A stretch of 11,173 nucleotides of DNA from HyVt-560 sp964577195 (GTDB lineage Bacteria; Pseudomonadota; Gammaproteobacteria; UWMA-0217). The position numbers and the translations under genes were made by a program. The stretch's first letter is position 1, and each line of letters opens with the position of its first letter. Location of the stretch: the NCBI GenBank assembly GCA_964577195.1, contig CAZNYF010000096.1, positions 1 through 11,173 of the forward strand. Direction: 5' to 3'. Below are positions 6,290-11,173 of this stretch, one piece after another. A model generated the notes under the pieces. The model saw only the letters and a list, made by a program, of their open reading frames with translations. It did not search any database and had not been told where the DNA came from.

Positions 6290-7315
6290 TTAACGACTAG
6301 CCTGAGTTAAAGCCTGTTCCACCTGAGCACCAATTTTTTCAGGGATATTCTGCCGCGCTTCAAGGCGGGCGATCTTGATGGCGTTGGCAAATGACATTTC
6401 ATCCGCCCCACCGTGACTCTTGATGACGATTCCTTTCAAACCCAACAGGCTCGCGCCATTGTAGCGTCTTTTATCAATACGATGCAGAAACGCTTTCAAC
6501 ACAGGTTTAGCCGCCAAACCTGCCAATTTAGTCAGAGGGTTGCGCAGGAACTCTTCTTTCATATAGGTTTGGATCATACGTGCCAAACCTTCGCTAGTCT
6601 TCAACAAAACATTACCCGCAAAGCCATCACAAACGATGACGTCTGCCCGGTCGGAATAGATGTCATCTCCCTCAACAAAACCGATATAGTTGAGATTGCT
6701 GTTGGTCAATAGTGCGCCTGTTTCTTTCACCACTGGACTACCCTTCATTGCTTCAGCGCCCACGTTCAAAACACCTATACTAGGACGAGATATGCCATCT
6801 ACAGCCGTCACCAATGCCGCGCCCATGACGGCGAACTGGAACAGCTGGTTGGCAGAACAATCAATGTTCGCACCGAGATCCAGAATATGCGTATGCCCAC
6901 CCAGCGCAGGCAAAGCAGTACAAATGGCTGGTCGCGAAACTCCCGGGATCATTTTCAACACAAACTTGGCAGTTGCCATTAATGCACCGGTATTGCCAGC
7001 GCTGACGCAGGCACTAGCCTCGCCCGATTTAACCAAATTGATCGCCACTCGCATAGACGAATCTTTCTTATTACGTAATGCCAATGCAGGCGATTCATCC
7101 ATCTCGACAATTTGTGAAGCGTGCTGGATACGTAGCCGGTTATTATCCACATCAGGCTGGCTATCCAACTGCTGCTGGAGTGCTTGCTTATCGCCGACCA
7201 AAATAAGCTCAATATCATCAAACTCTTTCAATGCCAGCAACGCAGCGGGTACGGTGACCTGCGGGCCGAAGTCTCCGCCCATTGCATCCAGTGAAATTGT
7301 AAAATTAGCGCTCAA
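6290..7315 (-). CDS. plsX: Phosphate acyltransferase PlsX
   Basis: PlsX is a peripheral membrane enzyme that turns acyl-ACP and phosphate into acyl phosphate, the donor for PlsY in phospholipid synthesis. The 341-residue protein has the N-terminal DAMGGDFGP (10-18), SAGNTGA (105-111), DLGAN (146-150), DGFAGNV (230-236) and YNGASLLGLKG (285-295), all family hallmarks. E. coli PlsX is slightly longer at the C-terminus. The start is TTG (7313-7315): AGGAAA lies seven bases upstream (7323-7328), the frame yields MSANFTISLDAMGG as in other PlsX proteins, and the next ATG falls inside the first conserved motif. The rare start codon may lower its translation relative to fabH. A palindromic repeat ends 17 bp upstream of the start codon. 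Confidence 0.95.
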   Translation of the reverse strand: MSANFTISLDAMGGDFGPQVTVPAALLALKEFDDIELILVGDKQALQQQLDSQPDVDNNRLRIQHASQIVEMDESPALALRNKKDSSMRVAINLVKSGEASACVSAGNTGALMATAKFVLKMIPGVSRPAICTALPALGGHTHILDLGANIDCSANQLFQFAVMGAALVTAVDGISRPSIGVLNVGAEAMKGSPVVKETGALLTNSNLNYIGFVEGDDIYSDRADVIVCDGFAGNVLLKTSEGLARMIQTYMKEEFLRNPLTKLAGLAAKPVLKAFLHRIDKRRYNGASLLGLKGIVIKSHGGADEMSFANAIKIARLEARQNIPEKIGAQVEQALTQASR

Positions 7316-7332
7316 AAATTTATTTCCTGATG

Positions 7333-7397
7333 TTAAACCTAGAAAAATCAGTTGGCTTGCGCGTCTTTTCCGCGCCCAACCGATTTTCCTAGGTTAA
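7333..7397. repeat. 65 bp palindromic element (MITE-like), copy 2
   Basis: The arms 7333-7355 and 7376-7397 share CCTAG, then R-AAAA-T-C-R-GTTGG (R is A or G), in inverted orientation. They enclose a GCGCG/CGCGC stem (7359-7363, 7371-7375) with loop TCTTTTC. The arms match those of the element at 4289-4400, but the interior is different and 47 bp shorter. That pattern, conserved ends with variable centres, is typical of miniature elements or mobile palindromic units. It sits between the rpmF terminator and the plsX ribosome binding site, so it forms part of any readthrough plsX leader. Confidence 0.8.
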
Positions 7398-7429
7398 AAA
7401 CAAAAACAGGCGCTGCTGCGCCTGTTTTT
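7397..7429 (-). terminator. Rho-independent terminator after rpmF
   Basis: A 12 bp perfect stem (7402-7413 with 7418-7429, core ACAGGCGC/GCGCCTGT) closes a TGCT loop. On the minus strand it is followed by TTTTTGTTTTT. It begins about 30 bp after the rpmF stop codon. It splits a cluster that is normally one operon (yceD-rpmF-plsX-fabH), and may act as a partial terminator that keeps L32 expression well above that of plsX and fabH. The stem is symmetric enough to work on the plus strand too, with TTTTT. Confidence 0.85.
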
Positions 7430-7459
7430 ACGGATAATTATAGAGTAGTAGTACTCGTA

Positions 7460-7660
7460 TTAATCCTCGTCTTCTTCAAACTCTTCATCATTCGCTTGAA
7501 TGATCTGACGTCCACGGTAAAAACCATCAGGCGTCATGTGATGACGACGATGCAATTCACCAGTGGTTGAATCAGTTGATAATGTTGGCCCACTCAATGC
7601 ATCGTGCGAACGGCGCATACCGCGTCTTGATGGGGTCTTTCGGCTTTTTTGAACAGCCAT
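7460..7660 (-). CDS. rpmF: 50S ribosomal protein L32
   Basis: L32 is a small structural protein of the large ribosomal subunit. The 66 residues begin MAVQKSRKTPSRRGMRRSHDAL and contain GELHRRHHMTPDGFYRGRQII, closely matching E. coli L32, with no zinc-binding cysteines. The E. coli protein ends soon after this point (57 residues). Here an extra tail, NDEEFEEDED, adds eight acidic residues, odd for such a basic RNA-binding protein. The reading frame through the tail is clear, with TAA at 7460-7462. GGAG lies seven bases before the ATG. It follows yceD by 35 bp, as in other proteobacteria, and a strong terminator follows it. Confidence 0.97.
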   Translation of the reverse strand: MAVQKSRKTPSRRGMRRSHDALSGPTLSTDSTTGELHRRHHMTPDGFYRGRQIIQANDEEFEEDED

Positions 7661-7695
7661 CTTTTTGCTCCAGTACTTTAGTTAATTTGGTCTAA

Positions 7696-8202
7696 TCAAT
7701 GTTTCTTCAAGGAAGACAAAATCTCAAAGGGATTCTCTCTCACCACTAATTCATCCGCTTCTTGCCAGCCTTTCCAGCTGCAATCAGCCTCATTACCATG
7801 TCTCGGGATATCCGGAATCGCCAGTAATAGCTCATCTTCCAGCATATCAATCACGTTCAGCTCATCCCCTTCAACCTGCAAAGGGTCAATACCATCATCC
7901 AGCACTTCAGCTTCCGACTGGCTATTTACCAGTTTCAGCTCAAATTCACGCTTAACCGGAAAGGTAAAACTTCCCAGACAACGCTGGCAAACCAGCTCAA
8001 TCCCAGTAGACAAGCTACCCGTCACGCAGTGCTTCAAAAGGCGATCGCGGCGAAACGAGAATTCAAAAGTAACAATACCTTTAGAATTCGGATTCAACGC
8101 GTTTAAACGCTTGAACTCCTCCAGTGGAAACTCCCCTGAAAACTCAGCATTTCGCTCTGAAGCGCGATAAGGATCAAGCGTTAATGGCACCAGTGCAGAC
8201 AT
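7696..8202 (-). CDS. yceD: YceD/DUF177 family protein (23S rRNA accumulation protein)
   Basis: YceD-family proteins (DUF177) are encoded directly upstream of L32 in many bacteria and are linked to 23S rRNA accumulation or ribosome assembly; the exact activity is not settled. The 168-residue product shows the family marks: CxxC at C72-C75 within ELVCQRCLGSF, the acidic segment leading to EDELLLAIPDIPRH (about 122-135), and the C-terminal NPFEILSSLK (157-166). No clear Shine-Dalgarno precedes the ATG (8200-8202). A 9 bp perfect inverted repeat begins two bases upstream of the start codon and could be an operator or an mRNA hairpin. It is probably the first gene of the yceD-rpmF unit. Confidence 0.93.
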   Translation of the reverse strand: MSALVPLTLDPYRASERNAEFSGEFPLEEFKRLNALNPNSKGIVTFEFSFRRDRLLKHCVTGSLSTGIELVCQRCLGSFTFPVKREFELKLVNSQSEAEVLDDGIDPLQVEGDELNVIDMLEDELLLAIPDIPRHGNEADCSWKGWQEADELVVRENPFEILSSLKKH

Positions 8203-8203
8203 A

Positions 8204-8232
8204 AGCGCGCAATTGTATACCGCTTGCGCGCT
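8204..8232 (-). promoter_or_regulatory. Inverted repeat and possible promoter in front of yceD
   Basis: AGCGCGCAA (8204-8212) and TTGCGCGCT (8224-8232) are perfect inverted copies 11 bp apart. The space between them contains GTATAC, and on the minus strand TATACAAT could serve as a -10 box, with only a weak -35 (TTCAAT). A dyad centred on a -10 box is a common operator layout. If transcription starts upstream, the same bases form a GC-rich hairpin touching the start codon. Confidence 0.45.
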
Positions 8233-8478
8233 GGATTGAAGCGGTTTTTTTGGTAACTACCATCAGGTAAACGGCGCTTGAAGTACTCGTCCATATTTAA
8301 CTGACGGATAAGTTGCGTAGGGTGATAAGCGACTGCGCGGGCTTAACCTATCAGGAGAGGGGGCTTCAGCCCCAAAAAAGCGACGAGAAAGTGAAGCTGA
8401 AGCTTCCTCTCCGGCGGGATAGAGTTACCTTAGACTCATGCGAATACTTGTGGGAACAATGAATACTCAAAGAATAAG
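8233..8478. repeat. Gene-free gap with degenerate palindromic repeats
   Basis: No gene is visible. The main structure is an imperfect inverted repeat with arms about 8344-8370 and 8396-8427. Its outer parts pair TAACCTATC with GATAGAGTTA, and its inner parts pair GGAGAGG and GCTTCAGC with GCTGAAGC and CCTCTCC. Within it are two smaller hairpins: GGGGC-TTCA-GCCCC (8359-8373) and the palindrome GAAGCT-GA-AGCTTC (8393-8406). Just before it, 8317-8342 (GTAGGGTGATAAGCG...) resembles a decayed copy of a GTAGGGTGGATAAGCG-type repeat seen in many gammaproteobacterial intergenic regions. That resemblance is from memory and is unconfirmed. Confidence 0.5.
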
Positions 8479-9060
8479 CTAAATCCTGACCTCGAGCCCC
8501 ACTTCACGTTTGACACGGCGGTAGATTTTCTTCACTTGAATTTCCAAACCGGCAGATTCCAGGCGAACTGTATCATCCGCATAATAGTGCTCTACTTGCC
8601 AGTTGGTACTGCGTCTGAATACACGCAGATAAGGCGTATCCTGTGAAACAACGACATACTCTATCAACGATGGGATTCGAGTGTAATTATCAAACTTTTC
8701 TTTTAGATCGGCACGCTCAGTAGAAGGCGATAAAACCTCAATAATTAAAGACGGATTGCGGCGATAATAGGGATCATCCGTATTTTCTTCACACGACGCC
8801 ATAATGTCTGGATAGTAAGAAAAGAATTTACCCTGATTTTCACCAATCACTTTCATATCTGACTGCCATACACGGCATTCATCCGATAAACTATTCTCTA
8901 TGGCAGAACAAAACGTCGTTGCAACAGTATTATGTAACTCACTGGCTCCCGCCATTGAATAGATTTGCCCTTCAATATATTCACTCCTGATTTCAACATC
9001 ACGTTCACCTGCCAAGTATTCTTCAAACGTGGTAAACGCGGGTTTTATCGCATGTGCCAT
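8479..9060 (-). CDS. Uma2/DUF820 family PD-(D/E)XK nuclease-like protein
   Basis: The 193-residue product has the layout of the Uma2 (DUF820) family, a restriction-endonuclease-like fold often found in many copies in cyanobacteria and sulfur or methane oxidisers; its cellular role is poorly known. The signs are FEEYLAGE near the N-terminus, EYIEGQIY (27-34, with E30), H43, the PD pair P84-D85, then PSLIIEVLSPST (103-114, with E108), and the D118-x3-K122-x3-Y126 motif, followed by the SLIEYVVVSQ strand. D85, E108 and K122 could form the metal-binding active site. No system partner or methylase lies beside it. It is a single gene between repeat-rich gaps and may be a gene-cargo insertion next to yceD. 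The ribosome binding site is weak. Confidence 0.88.
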   Translation of the reverse strand: MAHAIKPAFTTFEEYLAGERDVEIRSEYIEGQIYSMAGASELHNTVATTFCSAIENSLSDECRVWQSDMKVIGENQGKFFSYYPDIMASCEENTDDPYYRRNPSLIIEVLSPSTERADLKEKFDNYTRIPSLIEYVVVSQDTPYLRVFRRSTNWQVEHYYADDTVRLESAGLEIQVKKIYRRVKREVGLEVRI

Positions 9061-9143
9061 GGTGATTTCTCACATTCATATATCAATAAACAGATTGTAG
9101 CAGAAACGATATTCGCTCAGAAAAATGTTTTATTCCAGACATT

Positions 9144-9171
9144 AAAAAGCGGAGCCAGAAGGCTCCGCTTT
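9144..9171 (-). terminator. Terminator after the secreted-protein pair
   Basis: A perfect 11 bp stem (9146-9156 with 9161-9171, core GCGGAGCC/GGCTCCGC) has loop AGAA, and on the minus strand is followed by a T-run of five. It ends the unit of the two secreted-protein genes. Its flanks (TTTTATTCCAG on one side, CCCTGAACGGAT on the other) recur around the terminator at 10998-11022, showing that the two are copies. Confidence 0.88.
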
Positions 9172-9202
9172 ATCCCTGAACGGATCTTATTACTACAACT
9201 TA

Positions 9203-9742
9203 CTACTGTAGGTTGAAGTTAGACTGAACCAAAGTACCCTGTTGGATGCTGGATGCATGACCAGCATTCTGACTCACCATAGCGATACCTGTCCCATCAG
9301 CGAAGGAAGCAGTGATCCTATTGACGGTATCTGCCTTATAGTCCAGCGGCTTATTCGTCGCAGGTGACAGAGCAGCTTCTGAGTAAGCACTGTTAATGGA
9401 AACAATGTTGCCAGAAATTACCGCATCCATATCGCTTGCTGCAACCGCTTGGTCAATCTGGATTCCATAAATTGTATTACCATCTTGACCAATAGCGACA
9501 GAGTTATCGGAATTGGTCTCGTTGAAAGTATCAACAGCGATATAGTTATCTGAATTGGTGTTTGTATTCACATAAGAATCAACTGGCTTATTAGTTGCCG
9601 GTGACAATGCGCCGATGCTCACTGCACCATTACCAACACTCGCCTCATCATCAATGCCGTTTAATGTATCTTCTGCATTAACCGTAAAAGGCAGGCTCAG
9701 TGCAGCTGCTAGTGCTGTATAAATAAAAGTCTTGTTCATCAT
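9203..9742 (-). CDS. Secreted low-complexity protein of a local paralogous family (member A)
   Basis: I recognise no named family. The 179-residue product starts with a signal peptide (hydrophobic core to about residue 20, likely cut after VNA at 21-23) and then has no membrane segment. The mature part is rich in Asn, Ser, Ala, Asp and Gly and has no cysteine. The unit ALSPATNKP occurs twice, at 45-53 and 124-132, marking an internal duplication. Asn-Ser-Asp-rich blocks (NSDNYIAVDTFNETNSDNSVAIG) lie between, and the end is GHASSIQQGTLVQSNFNLQ. Such Gln/Asn-rich motif tails recall curli-like fibre subunits, but the curlin repeat itself is not present. Two ATG codons are adjacent; the second (9737-9739) has the better spacing from AAGGA. 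It follows member B by 43 bp and precedes a terminator. Confidence 0.8.
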   Translation of the reverse strand: MMNKTFIYTALAAALSLPFTVNAEDTLNGIDDEASVGNGAVSIGALSPATNKPVDSYVNTNTNSDNYIAVDTFNETNSDNSVAIGQDGNTIYGIQIDQAVAASDMDAVISGNIVSINSAYSEAALSPATNKPLDYKADTVNRITASFADGTGIAMVSQNAGHASSIQQGTLVQSNFNLQ

Positions 9743-9785
9743 TTATTCCTTTAAATAATATTTAATTCGATTTCAGTTAGGAGAT

Positions 9786-10424
9786 CTAGATTTGGCCATT
9801 AGACTGCACAACAATAGATTGTTGTACGCTGGTTGAGCTGCCCAGATTCTGGCCAACTGTCGCAATACCGCCGTAGGTATTAAAAGACCCTGCAGAAATT
9901 TCATTAAGATCAGTTCTTCCGGTAGCACTGTTTGAATTGATTGATGGAGCCAGTGCGCCTTTGGTGTGAGAAGCATCAATCAATATGAGGTTACCATCCT
10001 CACCCGATTTTGTGCCGCTAGCCGTTTCTGCACCGCCACCAATCACTGTATTAAAATCATTGGTTGCAACGACCTGATCAAGATCACTCGCATGTGCAAC
10101 AATACCGTCTTCACCAATGGCTGTGACATTATCAGAGCGAGAATCATTAAATCCGTTGGTTAAATCAATATTGTCAGATGCCACATTGTTACTGATATAT
10201 GACCCGGTTGGAGAGTTAATGGCTGGAGATAAAGCGCCCGAAGTATATGCCCCTGTATCTACAACAGCCTTGTCATCAACAAACCCAATACTATCGTCAG
10301 GTGATTCTGCTGCGTTTGTGCCATCAACAGTACCCGATACCACTGTTGCTTGTGAATAAACATTCACTGGCGCTGCCAGTACTAATGTAACTGCTGTGAA
10401 AATTAAAGTCCTTTTCATTTTCAT
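9786..10424 (-). CDS. Secreted low-complexity protein of the same family (member B)
   Basis: The 212-residue product has a signal peptide with a likely cut near residues 24-27, and a mature part with no cysteine and few aromatic residues. It shares the member A plan: GALSPAINSP (63-72) and GALAPSINSN (156-165) as the two units. SYISNN, SDN and GFNDSRSDNVTAIGEDG follow the first. The tail is GGIATVGQNLGSSTSVQQSIVVQSNGQI-like, with GxATVxQN and QQxxxVQSN in common with A. Identity outside these motifs is low, so the copies are old. The third codon is also ATG (10416-10418). AGGGA almost touches the first ATG but lies six bases from the second, so the second is the likelier start. This is the first gene of the pair; the long upstream region probably holds its control sites. 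Confidence 0.8.
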   Translation of the reverse strand: MKMKRTLIFTAVTLVLAAPVNVYSQATVVSGTVDGTNAAESPDDSIGFVDDKAVVDTGAYTSGALSPAINSPTGSYISNNVASDNIDLTNGFNDSRSDNVTAIGEDGIVAHASDLDQVVATNDFNTVIGGGAETASGTKSGEDGNLILIDASHTKGALAPSINSNSATGRTDLNEISAGSFNTYGGIATVGQNLGSSTSVQQSIVVQSNGQI

Positions 10425-10643
10425 TCCCTGTGTTGTTTAATTAACTATTGTTGTATTAACGCTTGCAAGAAATAACTCCATTCTTGCCAAGCGATTATTC
10501 TATGATCGCTTTCGCTATCTTGATCATCTTAGGCAGGGAACGTGCCAGTTAGATTTTTTTCTCTCTATCTAGTTGTTTTTTAACTCATAATAAAATTCAA
10601 AGGGAATTGGCCTGTCAGTTTAAAAAGCGTTATTTCCAGACCA

Positions 10644-10665
10644 TGTGTAAACGCTGGCTTACACA
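10644..10665. promoter_or_regulatory. Candidate operator dyad 1
   Basis: TGTGTAA and TTACACA are perfect 7 bp inverted arms separated by 8 bp. The arm resembles those of the dyad at 10733-10751 and the half-site TGTTTACACA at 10798-10807. It lies about 220 bp upstream of the member B start. Confidence 0.45.
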
Positions 10666-10732
10666 ATTTATAGAACAAACTAATATTTTAGCTGAATCCC
10701 CTAATTCCATTAACTGTAAGGCGTTCAACCTG

Positions 10733-10751
10733 CTGTAAACAATATTTACAG
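10733..10751. promoter_or_regulatory. Candidate operator dyad 2
   Basis: CTGTAAACAATATTTACAG is a perfect 7 bp inverted repeat with a 5 bp centre. The arms TGTAAA/TTTACA are shared in part with dyad 1, suggesting the same dimeric regulator may bind both, though the centre lengths differ. Confidence 0.45.
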
Positions 10752-10849
10752 TTTTGCGCTATTTTTTAGATTCGATTGTTTTCTGATTTTCTGCGACTGT
10801 TTACACAAACCGATCAAAGGTAGAAATGAATGAATATCCAGAACTTAAA

Positions 10850-10870
10850 TGTGACACAAATATTGTCACA
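10850..10870. promoter_or_regulatory. Candidate operator dyad 3
   Basis: TGTGACA and TGTCACA are perfect 7 bp inverted arms with a 7 bp A+T-rich centre. The TGTGA/TCACA ends recall CRP, but the 11 bp between them is too long for the CRP site (6 bp), so a CRP call is not justified. Confidence 0.4.
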
Positions 10871-10997
10871 GACGAAATAAAAAAATCTTTAACATTCTTG
10901 ATTTCAGGACGATTTGTGTACAAACACTAAACACTTGGACAATACACGAAATCCAGAAACTGGTGGAAACTGGATAGGCTGATTTTATTCCAGGCAT

Positions 10998-11022
10998 AAA
11001 AAACGGGGCCAAAAGGCCCCGT
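10998..11022 (-). terminator. Terminator after the partial secreted-protein gene
   Basis: An 8 bp GC-rich stem (11003-11010 with 11015-11022, ACGGGGCC/GGCCCCGT) has loop AAAA and is followed on the minus strand by six T. It should end the transcript of member C and insulate the dyad-rich region. Its surroundings duplicate those of the terminator at 9144-9171. Confidence 0.88.
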
Positions 11023-11069
11023 CATCTCCCTGAACGGATTGTTCAGATCATCTTACTTTCTCTTCTTTA

Positions 11070-11173
11070 TTACTGAAGATTAAAGTTAGACTGAACCAGA
11101 GTACCCTGCTGGATGCTTGAAGCATGACCAGAGTTCTGACTGACAACTGCGATACCAGATGCACCAGAGAATG
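11070..11173 (-). CDS. Secreted low-complexity protein of the same family (member C), partial
   Basis: Only the last 33 codons and the stop (TAA, 11070-11072) are inside the window; the 5' part lies beyond the right edge. The visible end FSGASGIAVVSQNSG is followed by GHASSIQQGTLVQSNFNLQ (sharing the G), whose 19 residues are identical to the end of member A (9203-9742). Members A and C are thus closer to each other than to B. Nucleotide similarity continues past the stop into the terminator. C probably closes its own transcription unit, which may repeat the two-gene arrangement seen here. Confidence 0.85.
   Translation of the reverse strand, partial: FSGASGIAVVSQNSGHASSIQQGTLVQSNFNLQ

Larger units (their letters stand above)
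10425..10997. promoter_or_regulatory. Long gene-free region with several inverted repeats ahead of member B
   Basis: There is no coding frame in these 570 bp. Dyads nearest the gene are CGCTTGCAAGAA/TTCTTGCCAAGCG (10460-10471 and 10481-10493, one bulge) and GCGAT/ATCGC (10491-10509). Farther upstream are TGTGTAA/TTACACA (10644-10665), CTGTAAA/TTTACAG (10733-10751), TGTGACA/TGTCACA (10850-10870) and TTTGT/ACAAA (10913-10924). A lone TGTTTACACA is at 10798-10807, and a direct repeat GAAACTGG is at 10956-10963 and 10966-10973. No promoter stands out; TTGCAA near 10465 is a weak -35 candidate. The density of dyads suggests a complex control region for the secreted-protein pair. Confidence 0.5.

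Noticed and set aside
6690..7397. Long plus-strand open frame (235 codons) opposite plsX
   Set aside because: It mirrors the plsX codon pattern on the other strand, has no recognisable domain and no ribosome binding site. PlsX is clearly the real gene.
8317..8427. CRISPR or toxin-antitoxin remnant between yceD and the Uma2 gene
   Set aside because: There are no regularly spaced direct repeats and no open frames. The signal is only palindromic.
9203..10424. Curli (CsgA/CsgB) subunits
   Set aside because: The curlin repeat spacing (SxxxxxQxGxxNxAxxxQ) is absent; only the Gln/Asn-rich character and secretion are shared.
10850..10870. CRP site at TGTGA...TCACA
   Set aside because: The spacing between half-sites is 11 bp, whereas CRP sites need 6 bp. 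It is kept only as a dyad of unknown regulator.

Overview
The window looks like chromosomal DNA of a gammaproteobacterium of moderate G+C. The evidence is gene order. Reading along the minus strand, the block response regulator - uvrC - pgsA - tRNA-Gly matches the uvrY-uvrC-pgsA-glyW order of Escherichia coli, and yceD-rpmF-plsX-fabH matches the conserved L32/fatty-acid cluster of proteobacteria. I cannot name the genus. Every intact gene lies on the minus strand, so the window is best read from right to left.

Right end (about 9146-11173): a family of secreted, low-complexity proteins. Two complete genes (9786-10424 and 9203-9742) lie 43 bp apart, and a third, cut by the window edge, is at 11070-11173. 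Each complete protein has a signal peptide, two internal (S/A)ALxPxxNxP units and a C-terminal Gln/Asn/Ser-rich tail. The tails of the first and third genes, and the terminators behind them, are near-copies. The 570 bp ahead of the two-gene unit hold no gene but contain several inverted repeats, some sharing TGTRWA-type arms. This is the least explained part of the window.

Middle right (7460-9060): a Uma2/DUF820-type nuclease-like gene, a gap with degenerate palindromic repeats, then yceD and rpmF. rpmF encodes an L32 with an unusual acidic tail. A strong terminator and a palindromic repeat separate rpmF from plsX and fabH (5303-7315), which supply phospholipid and fatty-acid synthesis. fabD, fabG and acpP do not follow fabH. 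The DNA-repair block begins there instead.

Middle left (962-5052): a LuxR/FixJ-type response regulator in the UvrY/GacA position, whose receiver has Ser where the phospho-acceptor Asp is expected. A second copy of the palindromic repeat and a terminator follow. Then come a family-5-like uracil-DNA glycosylase, uvrC (start and stop codons overlapping) and pgsA. Base-excision and nucleotide-excision functions therefore sit together.

Left end (1-960): tRNA-Gly(GCC) with its own strong promoter, and about 800 bp without an intact gene. This stretch contains a broken tyrosine-recombinase-like frame on the side where elements that use tRNA genes normally integrate, which suggests the scar of a lost element.
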